Made by a program: the position numbers and the translations under genes. The notes beneath the pieces are model-generated. The model saw nothing but the letters and a program-made list of their open reading frames with translations, ran no database searches and was not told the origin of the DNA. From Acidobacteriota bacterium (GTDB lineage Bacteria; Acidobacteriota; Vicinamibacteria; Vicinamibacterales; UBA2999): a DNA stretch of 55,974 nt. Shown here one piece after another: positions 38,564 to 47,029 of this stretch; position 1 is the first letter of the stretch, and each line of letters begins with the position of its first letter. The stretch covers positions 1 through 55,974 of the forward strand of contig JAKFXY010000016.1 in the NCBI GenBank assembly GCA_021731165.1, read 5' to 3'.

Positions 38564-39706
38564 CTACCGCTCGACCTCGACACTGATCGCGGCGCCGTCG
38601 GCGAGCCCGGCCTGCCCCCGGACCACGACCAATTCCCCGGCCTTCACACCGCTCACGATCTCCACGCGATCTTCGTTCTCGACTCCGGTCGTCACGCTCC
38701 GACGCTGCGCCATCGTCCCGACCGCCACGAGGACTGCCGCATCCTGTCCATTGCGTACGATCGACTCTGCCGGTACGAAGACGATGTCGAGGCGCTCCTC
38801 CGCGTCGATGTCCACCTGCACCGGCGTGTCAACCGCGAGCGCCGCCGTGGCAGACGCCGTGGCTCCCGCAGTGTCCGCAAACGCCAGTCGCACCCGAGCC
38901 GTGCCCGAGGGTCCTCCGGACACGGCCTCCCTCGCGAGGACGCTGAGCCGGATCGGGACGGCGCCAGCCAGCCGCGCGGTTGCGCCGGGCTGGACGCGCA
39001 CCATGTCGGCGGCCGGCACCGCGGCGTCGATCTCCAGCCGACGTGGATCGACAATCCGCAGGACCGGATCGCCGATACCCCTGACGACATCGCCCGGATT
39101 GTGAAGTCGCTGGGCGACCACGCCGGCGAACGAGGCCCGGACGATCGCGCGTCCGGCAGAGGCGTCGGCGGCAGCCATCGCCGTATTCGCCCGGGTCAGG
39201 GAGGCCAGTGTATCGGCGTGCTCGCGGTCCACGCCGTCCATGTCACGGCGTGGTACGAACCCGCGGTCCACGAGGTCGCGCATGCGGGCCTGCGCGGCGC
39301 GGGCATTCTCCAGCTGCGCCTGCAGTTGCGCCACTTCCGCCCGTTGGCGGGCGACTTCCTGCGTGGCGCCGGGCAGGTCGAAGCGCACCAGGGCTTCACC
39401 GGGGCTCACCATGTCCCCCTGGGCCTTGAGGACCTCGAGGACCTGCGCGGGTTCGGGTGCGACCACGAGAAGTTCTCCTCCCGGAGCCGTGGTGACGACG
39501 CCGCTGAGGTGCAAGACGGTGCGAAGACTGCCGACCTGGGCAGGTCTAGCGGCAACCGCCACGACGGTCTCCTCGACCTCGGATTCAACGTGTGCCTGGC
39601 GGCGACAGCCCACGAGGAGTGCGACCACCGGCAGCAGCAGAAGACAGGCGCGGCGTGTAATCAGGGGTGACGGAGCCTCGGTCCAGATCTTATAGTCAGT
39701 GGACAC
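38564..39706 (-). CDS. RND efflux periplasmic adaptor, lipoprotein
   Basis: A protein of 380 residues if started at GTG 39706. Features: lipobox LLVGC, then barrel-sandwich hybrid (VVTTAPGGELLVV, GDMVSPGEALVRF), a coiled hairpin (about 110-185), the second lipoyl half (ASFAGVVAQRLHNPGD) and beta-barrel and membrane-proximal domains. The residues before LITRRACLLLLP look unlike a signal. A CTG at 39664 with GAGG upstream may be the true start. No RND pump or outer-membrane channel gene is adjacent. Confidence 0.85.
   Translation of the reverse strand: MSTDYKIWTEAPSPLITRRACLLLLPVVALLVGCRRQAHVESEVEETVVAVAARPAQVGSLRTVLHLSGVVTTAPGGELLVVAPEPAQVLEVLKAQGDMVSPGEALVRFDLPGATQEVARQRAEVAQLQAQLENARAAQARMRDLVDRGFVPRRDMDGVDREHADTLASLTRANTAMAAADASAGRAIVRASFAGVVAQRLHNPGDVVRGIGDPVLRIVDPRRLEIDAAVPAADMVRVQPGATARLAGAVPIRLSVLAREAVSGGPSGTARVRLAFADTAGATASATAALAVDTPVQVDIDAEERLDIVFVPAESIVRNGQDAAVLVAVGTMAQRRSVTTGVENEDRVEIVSGVKAGELVVVRGQAGLADGAAISVEVER
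39689..39696. promoter_or_regulatory. Shared bidirectional -10 between adaptor and msrB
   Basis: CTTATAGT read on the plus strand gives TATAGT (39691-39696); on the minus strand it gives TATAAG (39694-39689). The two -10 hexamers overlap, as in known bidirectional promoters with symmetric -10 elements. Predicted starts are about 39703 (plus) and 39682 (minus). Confidence 0.45.
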
Positions 39707-39708
39707 GC

Positions 39709-40116
39709 ATGACGACCAAGCGATTTGCGGTTGAGAGATCGGATGAGGAGTGGCGGCGCCTGCTGACGCCGGAGCAGTACGCCGTGCTGCGGGGCCATGG
39801 CACTGAAAGGCCGGGCTCGTGCGCGCTCCTGGCCGAGCATCGGGCCGGCACGTTCTCGTGCGCCGGCTGCGACCGGCCGTTGTTCGTGGCCGACCGCAAG
39901 TTCGAGAGCGGCACGGGATGGCCCAGTTTCTTCGCACCGATCGAGGGTACGATCGAAACCACGGTGGATCGCGCCTACGGAATGACCCGAACGGAGGTCC
40001 ACTGCGGCAACTGCGGCGGCCATCTGGGTCATGTGTTCGACGACGGACCGCCGCCTACGGGTCTTCGGTACTGTATCAACGGAGTGGCACTGAAGTTCGT
40101 CCAGGCTGAGCCCTAG
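39709..40116 (+). CDS. msrB: Peptide methionine-(R)-sulfoxide reductase
   Basis: A protein of 135 residues. The zinc ligands are C51, C54, C99, C102, and the catalytic cysteine is C122 in RYCING. ESGTGWPSF is the substrate loop. It reduces Met-R-sulfoxide in proteins. No signal peptide, so cytosolic. It has no ribosome site and the predicted transcript start is about six bases before the ATG. The recycling partner (resolving Cys) is not obvious. Confidence 0.94.
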   Translation: MTTKRFAVERSDEEWRRLLTPEQYAVLRGHGTERPGSCALLAEHRAGTFSCAGCDRPLFVADRKFESGTGWPSFFAPIEGTIETTVDRAYGMTRTEVHCGNCGGHLGHVFDDGPPPTGLRYCINGVALKFVQAEP

Positions 40117-40199
40117 GGTGCTACGATGCGCGCGATGCGCGCGGCTCGCGTTCCCCGTGGCGGAGCCCTCAATGGCCAGGCAGGCGAATCCATAGCTGA

Positions 40200-41810
40200 A
40201 TGGTGACTACCCTCGGCCTCCGCTCCCGACTGGTCCTCTTCGTCGTGCTGGTGCTGATACCGGCCTTGGGCCTGTTCGCCTGGTTCCGCGGCGAGACCAG
40301 CCAGACGCAGGCCGTCGAGATCGCGCAGCGCGACAATCGAGCGCTGGACACCTCCAACGTCGAGATCATCACGACGCTGTTCGCGCTTGTCGCGGCGGGT
40401 GTGATTGCCTCTGCCGTCAGCCTGATGATCGCCGAGCGGCAGATTCGGCGCCCGCTCGTCCGCCTGCTGCAGGCGGCGCGGCAGATGGAGAAGGGAGACC
40501 TCGCGGCGAGGGCGTCGCTCACGCACGGGGTGCAAGAAGTCAAGAGGCTGGGTGCGGCCTTCGACAGAATGGCCGGCACGCTGCAGGAGCGCGAACGCAG
40601 CGCGCGCGAAGCGCAGCGCCTCGACGCGATCGGTCAGCTGGCCGGCGGCCTGGCGCACGATCTGAACAACATGCTCACGGTGATCCTCGGCTTCAGCCAC
40701 GGGCTCGAGTCAGACGTGAGGTCGGCCTCGGGCCGGGAGAATCTGGCTGAAATCGTCGGCGCCGCGGAGCGGGCGAGCAACCTCACGAGCCAGCTCCTGG
40801 CGTTCGCCCGACGGCAGGTGCAGCAGGTACGGCCGATTCAGCTCAACGACACCCTGACTCAGGTCGGGACGATGTTGCGCCAGGTGATCGGCGTTGACAT
40901 CGCGATGGTGCAGCGTCTCTCTCCGGACCTTGGCGTGATCCGCGCCGACCCGTCGCAGATCGAACAGATCATTCTCAACCTCGTGCTCAATGCCCGAGAC
41001 GCCATGCCTCATGGCGGCACACTGCGACTGGAAACGAGGAATCTCACCGTGAGGAGGGGCGCGCCGGCGGCGCTCTCGCCGGTCGGCTATGCTGCCGTGC
41101 CGCCGGACGACTACGTCATGCTGACTGTAGGGGATTCAGGGCACGGCATGCCGCCCGAGGTGCGGGCGAGGCTGGGCGAGCCCTTCTTCACAACGAAGGG
41201 TGCTCGCGGTACGGGACTTGGGCTGGCCACGGTGTATGGCATCACGAGCCAGAGCGCGGGCTTTCTGGCCTGCGAGTCGGTTGTCGGAAAGGGGACCGAC
41301 GTTTCGATTCTGTTGCCACGGATCCATGACGCGGTCGTGGAGCCGGCGGCGTCGAGGCCGCTGGAGCGCGCGCCGCGCGCGAAGGCACACGCCGGATCGG
41401 AAACGCTGCTGCTCGTCGAGGATGAGCGGTCGGTACGGATGCTGACCGAGCGCGTGCTTCGCGGCGCCGGCTACGCCGTGGTCGCGGCGGATTGCGGCGC
41501 CAACGCGGTGGAGATCGTCCGGCAGGGGATGCGCCCCGATCTCGTGCTCACCGACGTCATCATGCCCCACATGAACGGCGTGACGCTGGCGGAGCACCTG
41601 CGAGCGATGGTGCCTGGCATCAACGTGGCCTACATGTCAGGACATGTCGAGCACGCCATCCTTCGCACGGCGCAGATCGCGCCTGGCTCGTTTCTGAAGA
41701 AGCCGTTCACGCCAGACACGCTGCTTCGCTCCGTGCGCGCGGTTCTCGACACGGCCAACGCCGCCGACGTTCCTGCGGGTGGCCCGCCGCCCACCGTGGG
41801 TACGGTTTAG
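40200..41810 (+). CDS. Hybrid sensor histidine kinase with receiver, no sensor domain
   Basis: A protein of 536 residues. TM1 is 10-28, a periplasmic stretch of only about 28 residues, TM2 56-77, HAMP 78-130, HisKA with H153 (AGGLAHDLNNMLTV), HATPase_c (NLVLNARDAMP, DSGHGMPPE, TGLGLATV), then a receiver with D in VLTDVIMPHM near 449. In related kinases a large cache-type domain sits between the two helices; here it is missing. It is a RocS/CheY-like hybrid with no separate regulator nearby. Confidence 0.88.
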   Translation: MVTTLGLRSRLVLFVVLVLIPALGLFAWFRGETSQTQAVEIAQRDNRALDTSNVEIITTLFALVAAGVIASAVSLMIAERQIRRPLVRLLQAARQMEKGDLAARASLTHGVQEVKRLGAAFDRMAGTLQERERSAREAQRLDAIGQLAGGLAHDLNNMLTVILGFSHGLESDVRSASGRENLAEIVGAAERASNLTSQLLAFARRQVQQVRPIQLNDTLTQVGTMLRQVIGVDIAMVQRLSPDLGVIRADPSQIEQIILNLVLNARDAMPHGGTLRLETRNLTVRRGAPAALSPVGYAAVPPDDYVMLTVGDSGHGMPPEVRARLGEPFFTTKGARGTGLGLATVYGITSQSAGFLACESVVGKGTDVSILLPRIHDAVVEPAASRPLERAPRAKAHAGSETLLLVEDERSVRMLTERVLRGAGYAVVAADCGANAVEIVRQGMRPDLVLTDVIMPHMNGVTLAEHLRAMVPGINVAYMSGHVEHAILRTAQIAPGSFLKKPFTPDTLLRSVRAVLDTANAADVPAGGPPPTVGTV

Positions 41811-41822
41811 CGGGCGAGTCCG

Positions 41823-42338
41823 TCAGCGCCTCTCTATCGTCACCGAGGTGACGATGACGTCCTTGACGGGACGATCGCGCTCCCCCGTAGCCGTCGCGCC
41901 GATCTTCCGGATCACGTCCATGCCGTCCGCCACTTCTCCGAATACCGTGTGGCGATCGTCGAGGTGCGGCGTCGGTCCGAGCGTGATGAAGAATTGGCCG
42001 CCGTTGGTGTTTGGACCCCGGTTGGCCATCGAAAGGACGCCAGCCTTGTCGTGCCGCGCCTTCGGATGGAACTCATCGGCAAAGGTGTAGCCGGGACCGC
42101 CGATTCCCTGGCCCAGCGGGTCGCCGCCCTGAATCATGAAACCGGCGATGACCCGGTGGAAGATCACGTTGTCGTAGTAGGGCTTCTTCACCTTCTGGCT
42201 GGTCCGCGGGTCGGTCCACTCACGCGTCCCTTCCGCGAGGCCGACGAAGTTGTCCACCGTCTTCGGAGCTTCCTCGTCGAAGAGACGGATGGTGAAGTCA
42301 CCCTCGGTGGTGACGAAGTGCGCGAAGAGTGTTGGCAA
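41823..42338 (-). CDS. Cyclophilin-type peptidyl-prolyl isomerase
   Basis: A protein of 171 residues starting at TTG ([14 protein letters not shown]) with GGGGGGAG upstream. The active-site blocks are [15 protein letters not shown] (Arg, Phe, Gln) and [33 protein letters not shown] opening is typical of bacterial cytosolic PpiB-type enzymes. No signal peptide. It is divergent from glgB with 55 bp between starts. Confidence 0.92.
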   Translation of the reverse strand: MPTLFAHFVTTEGDFTIRLFDEEAPKTVDNFVGLAEGTREWTDPRTSQKVKKPYYDNVIFHRVIAGFMIQGGDPLGQGIGGPGYTFADEFHPKARHDKAGVLSMANRGPNTNGGQFFITLGPTPHLDDRHTVFGEVADGMDVIRKIGATATGERDRPVKDVIVTSVTIERR

Positions 42339-42381
42339 CGATGGCTCCCCCCAAAACCCCAAGGATACCACTGCCTCGCGG

Positions 42382-42387
42382 TACAAT
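42382..42387 (+). promoter_or_regulatory. -10 (TACAAT) for leaderless glgB
   Basis: TACAAT ends seven bases before the G of the GTG start at 42394, exactly where transcription should begin. No Shine-Dalgarno exists. A leaderless mRNA is therefore predicted. Confidence 0.5.
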
Positions 42388-42393
42388 TCCCTC

Positions 42394-44634
42394 GTGAAAG
42401 GCGCCGTGCGGACATTCGAGGATGCGCTCGTCGATGCCGTGGCGGACGGCATGAGCGACGATCCGTTCGCCGTGCTCGGCCGGCATGCGTCCACCGTGCG
42501 CGGCCGTCGCGGGTTCGTGATCAGAACCGTGCGGCCGGCGGCGGACAGGGTGGACGTCGTCACCGCCGATGGCATCACCGTGATGCAGCGCCGTCATCCG
42601 ACCGGCATGTTCGAAGCCCGGTTCGAGGCCGCCGTGTTCGGAAGCGCGGCGTCAACGACGGGTACCGGCACGGAGGAGCTGGGTTATCGCCTGCGGGTAC
42701 ACGAACTGGGGAAGGTCCAGGAGATCGTCGATCCGTACCAGTTCGGCCAGGTGCTGACCGACTTCGATCTGCACCTGCTCGGGGAGGGGACGCACTACCA
42801 CGCGTGGGAGAAGCTCGGATCGCACCGCCTCACGATCGGCGGCATCGACGGCGTGCACTTCGCTGTATGGGCGCCGAACGCGCAGCGCGTGAGCGTGATC
42901 GGCACTTTCAACCACTGGGACGGCCGCGTGCACGCGATGCGCCGGCTCGTGCCGTCCGGGATCTGGGAACTGTTCATCCCCGGCCTGCCGGAGGGCGCGT
43001 GCTACAAGTTCGAGGTCCGCACGTCTGCCGGCCAGCTCCTCCACAAGGCCGATCCGTATGCGCGGCTGTTCGAGGTGCCGCCAAACACCGCGTCGGTCAT
43101 CTGGTCGGACGGGTCGTACCGCTGGCGCGACGAGGACTGGATGCGCGATCGTCCCTCCTTCGACACGTGGCGCGAGCGTCCGATGTCGATCTACGAGATC
43201 CATCCCGGCTCATGGCGGCGGATCGTCTCCGAGGGCAACCGGTACCAGACGTATCGCGAGCTTGCCGACACGCTCGTCCCGTACTTGTGCGAGATGGGTT
43301 ACACCCACGTCGAGCTCATGCCGGTGATGGAGCACCCGTTTTCAGGCTCGTGGGGCTATCAGGTCATCGGCTTCTACGCGCCGACGAGCCGCTTCGGGAC
43401 GCCTGACGACTTTCGTTATTTCGTGGACGAGTGCCATCGAAACGGCATCGGGGTGATTCTCGACTGGGTGCCAGGCCACTTCCCCAAGGATCGCCATGGG
43501 CTGGCGGAGTTCGACGGCACGGCCCTCTACGAGCACGCGGACCCACGCAAGGGTGTGCACCAGGACTGGGGCACGCTGGTGTTCAACTACGGCCGCAACG
43601 AGGTGCGCGCGTTCCTCCTGAGCAACGCGCTGTTCTGGCTCGAGGAGTTCCACGTGGACGGCCTGCGCGTGGACGCGGTGGCGTCGATGCTCTATCTCGA
43701 CTACTCCCGTGAGCACGGCCAGTGGATTCCAAACGAGTTCGGCGGCCGCGAGAACCTGGAGGCGGTGTCGTTTCTCCAGCAGCTCAATACGCTCACGCAC
43801 GGCCGCGTCGCCGGCACGATGACGGTGGCGGAGGAGTCCACGGCGTGGCCGGCTGTCAGCCGGCCGGTCTACGCGGGCGGCCTGGGCTTCAGCTACAAGT
43901 GGAACATGGGGTGGATGCACGACGTGCTGGCGTTCATTCAGCAGGACCCGGTGCATCGCCCGTGGCATCACGGGCAGATCACGTTCTCGATGCTCTACGC
44001 TTTCACCGAGAATTTCGTGCTGCCGCTCTCGCATGACGAGGTTGTCCACGGCAAGCGGGCGATGCTCGACAAGATGCCGGGCGACGTCTGGCAGAAGCAC
44101 GCCTCGCTCCGCACCCTGTATGGCTACATGTTCGGCCATCCTGGCAAGAAGCTGATGTTCATGGGATGCGAGTTCGGCCAGTGGCGGGAATGGAATCACG
44201 ACGAGAGCCTGGACTGGCACCTGCTCGCGGACCCGGCGCACGAGGGCCTGCAAAGATGGGTGCGGGATCTCAACCACGCCTATCGGCGCGAACCGTCGCT
44301 CTACGAGATCGACTTCGACGGCTCGGGCTTCAGCTGGATTGACTGCAACGACAACGAGAACAGCGTCATCTCGATGATCCGTCGTGGCCGCGATCCGCAC
44401 GACTTCACCGTGATGGTGGCCAACTTCACCCCCGTGCCACGGCACCACTATCGCATCGGCGTGCCCGAGGCCGGCTGGTACCACGAGCTGCTCAACAGCG
44501 ATGCGGCAGTGTACGGCGGCAGCAATGTGGGCAATGAGGGAGGCGTGCGCACCGAGCCGCGCCCGCTGCACGGCCACGAGCAGTCGCTGTCGCTGACCGT
44601 CCCTCCGCTCGGGTTCGTGCTCCTGAAGCGGTAG
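42394..44634 (+). CDS. glgB: 1,4-alpha-glucan branching enzyme
   Basis: A protein of 746 residues. Order: N-terminal carbohydrate-binding regions (about 10-230, [16 protein letters not shown]), a GH13 barrel, and a C-terminal beta domain. Catalytic residues: nucleophile Asp in [11 protein letters not shown], acid/base Glu in VAEESTAWP, and Asp in LSHDEVVHG. It adds alpha-1,6 branches to glycogen. The start is GTG, chosen because the region before it is spanned by the -10. No other glycogen genes are adjacent. Confidence 0.95.
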   Translation: MKGAVRTFEDALVDAVADGMSDDPFAVLGRHASTVRGRRGFVIRTVRPAADRVDVVTADGITVMQRRHPTGMFEARFEAAVFGSAASTTGTGTEELGYRLRVHELGKVQEIVDPYQFGQVLTDFDLHLLGEGTHYHAWEKLGSHRLTIGGIDGVHFAVWAPNAQRVSVIGTFNHWDGRVHAMRRLVPSGIWELFIPGLPEGACYKFEVRTSAGQLLHKADPYARLFEVPPNTASVIWSDGSYRWRDEDWMRDRPSFDTWRERPMSIYEIHPGSWRRIVSEGNRYQTYRELADTLVPYLCEMGYTHVELMPVMEHPFSGSWGYQVIGFYAPTSRFGTPDDFRYFVDECHRNGIGVILDWVPGHFPKDRHGLAEFDGTALYEHADPRKGVHQDWGTLVFNYGRNEVRAFLLSNALFWLEEFHVDGLRVDAVASMLYLDYSREHGQWIPNEFGGRENLEAVSFLQQLNTLTHGRVAGTMTVAEESTAWPAVSRPVYAGGLGFSYKWNMGWMHDVLAFIQQDPVHRPWHHGQITFSMLYAFTENFVLPLSHDEVVHGKRAMLDKMPGDVWQKHASLRTLYGYMFGHPGKKLMFMGCEFGQWREWNHDESLDWHLLADPAHEGLQRWVRDLNHAYRREPSLYEIDFDGSGFSWIDCNDNENSVISMIRRGRDPHDFTVMVANFTPVPRHHYRIGVPEAGWYHELLNSDAAVYGGSNVGNEGGVRTEPRPLHGHEQSLSLTVPPLGFVLLKR

Positions 44635-44702
44635 TCAGAAAGGTCCCACGTCAGCGCTCGCGGACAGGACCCGCTCCCCGCTGATCGCGGGTCGCCCAGG
44701 CG

Positions 44703-45605
44703 CTAGATCGCCCCGATGCTCTTTGTAGCCTCCTCGAGCGTCGGCACACCGCCGATCGCTCCAGGCTTCGTGCAGCTGAGGGCCGCGGCCGTGGTGGCGA
44801 AGCGCAGGATGTCGCGCGGGGCGTCGCCCCTCAGCAGCGCGTGGATGAACGCGCCGCGGAAGACGTCGCCGGCACCGGTGGTGTCCACGACCTTCACCCT
44901 TGGGGCCGGCTCGTGGTACAGGTGGTCGCCCTCGAGCAGCATCGCGCCCCGTGCGCCGAGCGTGACGCAAAGCAGACCCGCGTGTCCGCGGCGGATCGCT
45001 CGAAGCGCTCGCTCCATGTCGTGCTCGCCGGTGAGCGCAGCGGGCACGTGCTCGGCGAGGATCGGTACATCCACCGCGGCCACGAGTCGCTGGGTGAGTT
45101 CCGTCACCTGCTCGATGTCGCTCGTGACGCGGACTCCGGCGCTCCGCGCGAGCGAGGCGGCCCTCAGTGCGGCCTCCGCATCGACATCATCCACATGGAC
45201 GAGCCTCGCGGAACGGATGACCTCGGGCCGTATGTCATCCGGCCGCAGCCGCAGGCCATCATCGCGGTCCCAGAGGACGATGCGCTCGCCCTGGCGCTCG
45301 TCCAGGAGTACGACGGCGTACGGATTCGGCCCGTTGCGCTCGACGAGATCGGCCAGGTCCACTCCACGGCGCATCAGTTCCTCGCGCACTCGCCGGCCGC
45401 CGTCGTCGTTGCCGACCGTGCCGACGTACTTCGTCCGTAGCCCCAAGGCCGCGCACGTGCACAGCACCGTGGCCGTCTGCCCGCCGGGCGAGATCGTCCG
45501 GCTCGAGATGCGCAGTTTCGCCGAGGGGCCGTCGGGCCTGGGGTAGTCGGGCAGGCGGTAGACGTAGTCGATGGAGCAGGCGCCCACGCCAAGGACATCG
45601 AACAC
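44703..45605 (-). CDS. PfkB/ribokinase-family carbohydrate kinase
   Basis: A protein of 300 residues from a GTG with GAGGCGAAG upstream. The N-terminal glycine pair motif is PGGQTATV and the C-terminal signature is DTTGAGDVFRGAF with the catalytic Asp near 246. Substrate residues do not allow a choice among ribose, fructose, adenosine or KDG. It starts one base after the stop of the hypothetical gene at 45607, so the two are cotranscribed. Confidence 0.88.
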   Translation of the reverse strand: MFDVLGVGACSIDYVYRLPDYPRPDGPSAKLRISSRTISPGGQTATVLCTCAALGLRTKYVGTVGNDDGGRRVREELMRRGVDLADLVERNGPNPYAVVLLDERQGERIVLWDRDDGLRLRPDDIRPEVIRSARLVHVDDVDAEAALRAASLARSAGVRVTSDIEQVTELTQRLVAAVDVPILAEHVPAALTGEHDMERALRAIRRGHAGLLCVTLGARGAMLLEGDHLYHEPAPRVKVVDTTGAGDVFRGAFIHALLRGDAPRDILRFATTAAALSCTKPGAIGGVPTLEEATKSIGAI

Positions 45606-45606
45606 G

Positions 45607-46488
45607 CTATCTTCGCCTCAGCTCCCACGACTGCACGACGAATCGGTCCGGTCCGGTGTGCGCCATCGCGAAGCAACCGGGCTGTGTCAGGGTGCCGGTG
45701 ACCGGTCGAAACTTGCCATCGACGTAGACATGTCGCCCGGACAATGAGGTTTCCGTCAGCGCATCGATGTACAAGGCAATGTCGCCGGCCGCATACACCT
45801 CAGGTGCGTTCGAGAGGGTGCAGATGCCTACGGACCCGGTGATCCTGATGGCATAGGGCTTGAACGATCCCGCGGAAATCCACTCACCGTCGAACGCGCT
45901 GACTGGCGACCTGCCGAGGGGTTCGATGCTCGCCGAGGCATCCGTCGTTGCGCGTGGCGCAGTGTTGTCGGAGACCAGCCCGGCGAGTCTCTTCACGAGC
46001 CCGGACATCTTCCTCCAGCGAGTTGCAGGCACCGTGTTCGCAGCGCGTCCCGTGTCGCGCGGCTGCCATCGCCACGCAAACTCCGCGCTCGCCCCGGTCG
46101 CATCGTCACGCGCGATCAACCTGCCGCTCGCGCCGACGGATCCCAGAGGAATCGCGACAATCGTTACCGATCCTCTTCCCGTCAGCGCTTTGTGGTACGG
46201 CGGTTGATCGATGGTCACGGTGAGCGCGTGATCGTCTGGCGCCGTGATCGTGCAACCGTACGAGCCGCCAACGCCGAGCTCGACAGGTTGCCAGGAGAGC
46301 AGGAGCGATGGCGCATTGCCGTCTCCCGCGATTGGTTCGATGTCGAGACCCTGTCCCGACATCGTCCCGACCGAGGGTCGCCCAGCTGTACGAGTTGGCA
46401 GGTCGGCGGGCCTGGCGGCGGAGCGCTCCACTGCCTGGGACCGAGATTCCGAGGTGGCGGGTACGTGGCGTGGCCGTGCGTCAGACAT
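45607..46488 (-). CDS. Hypothetical protein upstream of a PfkB kinase
   Basis: A protein of 293 residues that I do not recognise. No signal peptide or membrane segment. The first 45 residues are Arg/Ala/Ser-rich and look disordered. The middle has beta-rich stretches (GSVTIVAIPLGSVG, FAWRWQP), and the last 100 form a probable beta barrel (FDGEWISAGSFKPYAI, GDIALYIDALTETSLSG, DRFVVQSWELRRR). One base separates it from the kinase. It faces iorA across 80 bp. Confidence 0.55.
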   Translation of the reverse strand: MSDARPRHVPATSESRSQAVERSAARPADLPTRTAGRPSVGTMSGQGLDIEPIAGDGNAPSLLLSWQPVELGVGGSYGCTITAPDDHALTVTIDQPPYHKALTGRGSVTIVAIPLGSVGASGRLIARDDATGASAEFAWRWQPRDTGRAANTVPATRWRKMSGLVKRLAGLVSDNTAPRATTDASASIEPLGRSPVSAFDGEWISAGSFKPYAIRITGSVGICTLSNAPEVYAAGDIALYIDALTETSLSGRHVYVDGKFRPVTGTLTQPGCFAMAHTGPDRFVVQSWELRRR

Positions 46489-46567
46489 TGAACAGGGAGG
46501 AAGTGTACTATCCGGGGCGAGTCAGCATGGGCAGGATGTCCAGTTCGCAAGGAGCAGGAGGTCGAGC

Positions 46568-47029
46568 ATGAGCAGCGTCACATTGAGGGTGAACGGCGGC
46601 GCGCACACCGTGGATATCGACCCTTCGACACCGCTCCTCTACATCCTTCGGAACGATCTCGGCCTGCAAGGTCCGCGGTTCGGTTGCGGGCTCGGCCAGT
46701 GCGGCGCCTGCACCGTGATCGTCAACGGTGCGGCGGTTCGCTCGTGCATCACGCCGACATCCAGCGTGAAAGGCGAGATCACGACGCTTGAAGGCATCGC
46801 GAAGGACGGCACGCTGCACCCGTTGCAGCAGGCGTGGATTGACGAGCAGGTCCCGCAGTGCGGCTTCTGCCAGAACGGGCAGATCATGACGGCCAAGGCG
46901 CTGCTCGACAAGAACCCGAATCCTACCGATGAGCAGATCCGCGACGGCATGGCCAGGACCTTGTGCCGCTGCATGACGTACTACCGCGTGCAGGCCGCCA
47001 TCAAGCGCGTGGCGAAGGGGGTGGCATGA
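46568..47029 (+). CDS. iorA: Isoquinoline 1-oxidoreductase-like small subunit, 2Fe-2S
   Basis: A protein of 153 residues. Two [2Fe-2S] sites are present: ferredoxin-type CGLGQCGAC plus a later Cys, and the helical CGFCQNGQ...CRC site. It passes electrons from the molybdenum site of the large subunit. The ribosome site is strong (AGGAGCAGGAGG). Its stop overlaps the large-subunit start by ATGA. The symbol is used for the family; the substrate may not be isoquinoline. Confidence 0.88.
   Translation: MSSVTLRVNGGAHTVDIDPSTPLLYILRNDLGLQGPRFGCGLGQCGACTVIVNGAAVRSCITPTSSVKGEITTLEGIAKDGTLHPLQQAWIDEQVPQCGFCQNGQIMTAKALLDKNPNPTDEQIRDGMARTLCRCMTYYRVQAAIKRVAKGVA

Noticed and set aside
46506-46511. TACTAT as the iorA promoter
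   Set aside because: The nearest TTGAAC is only 12 bp away, too short for a sigma70 spacer; kept out for lack of support.
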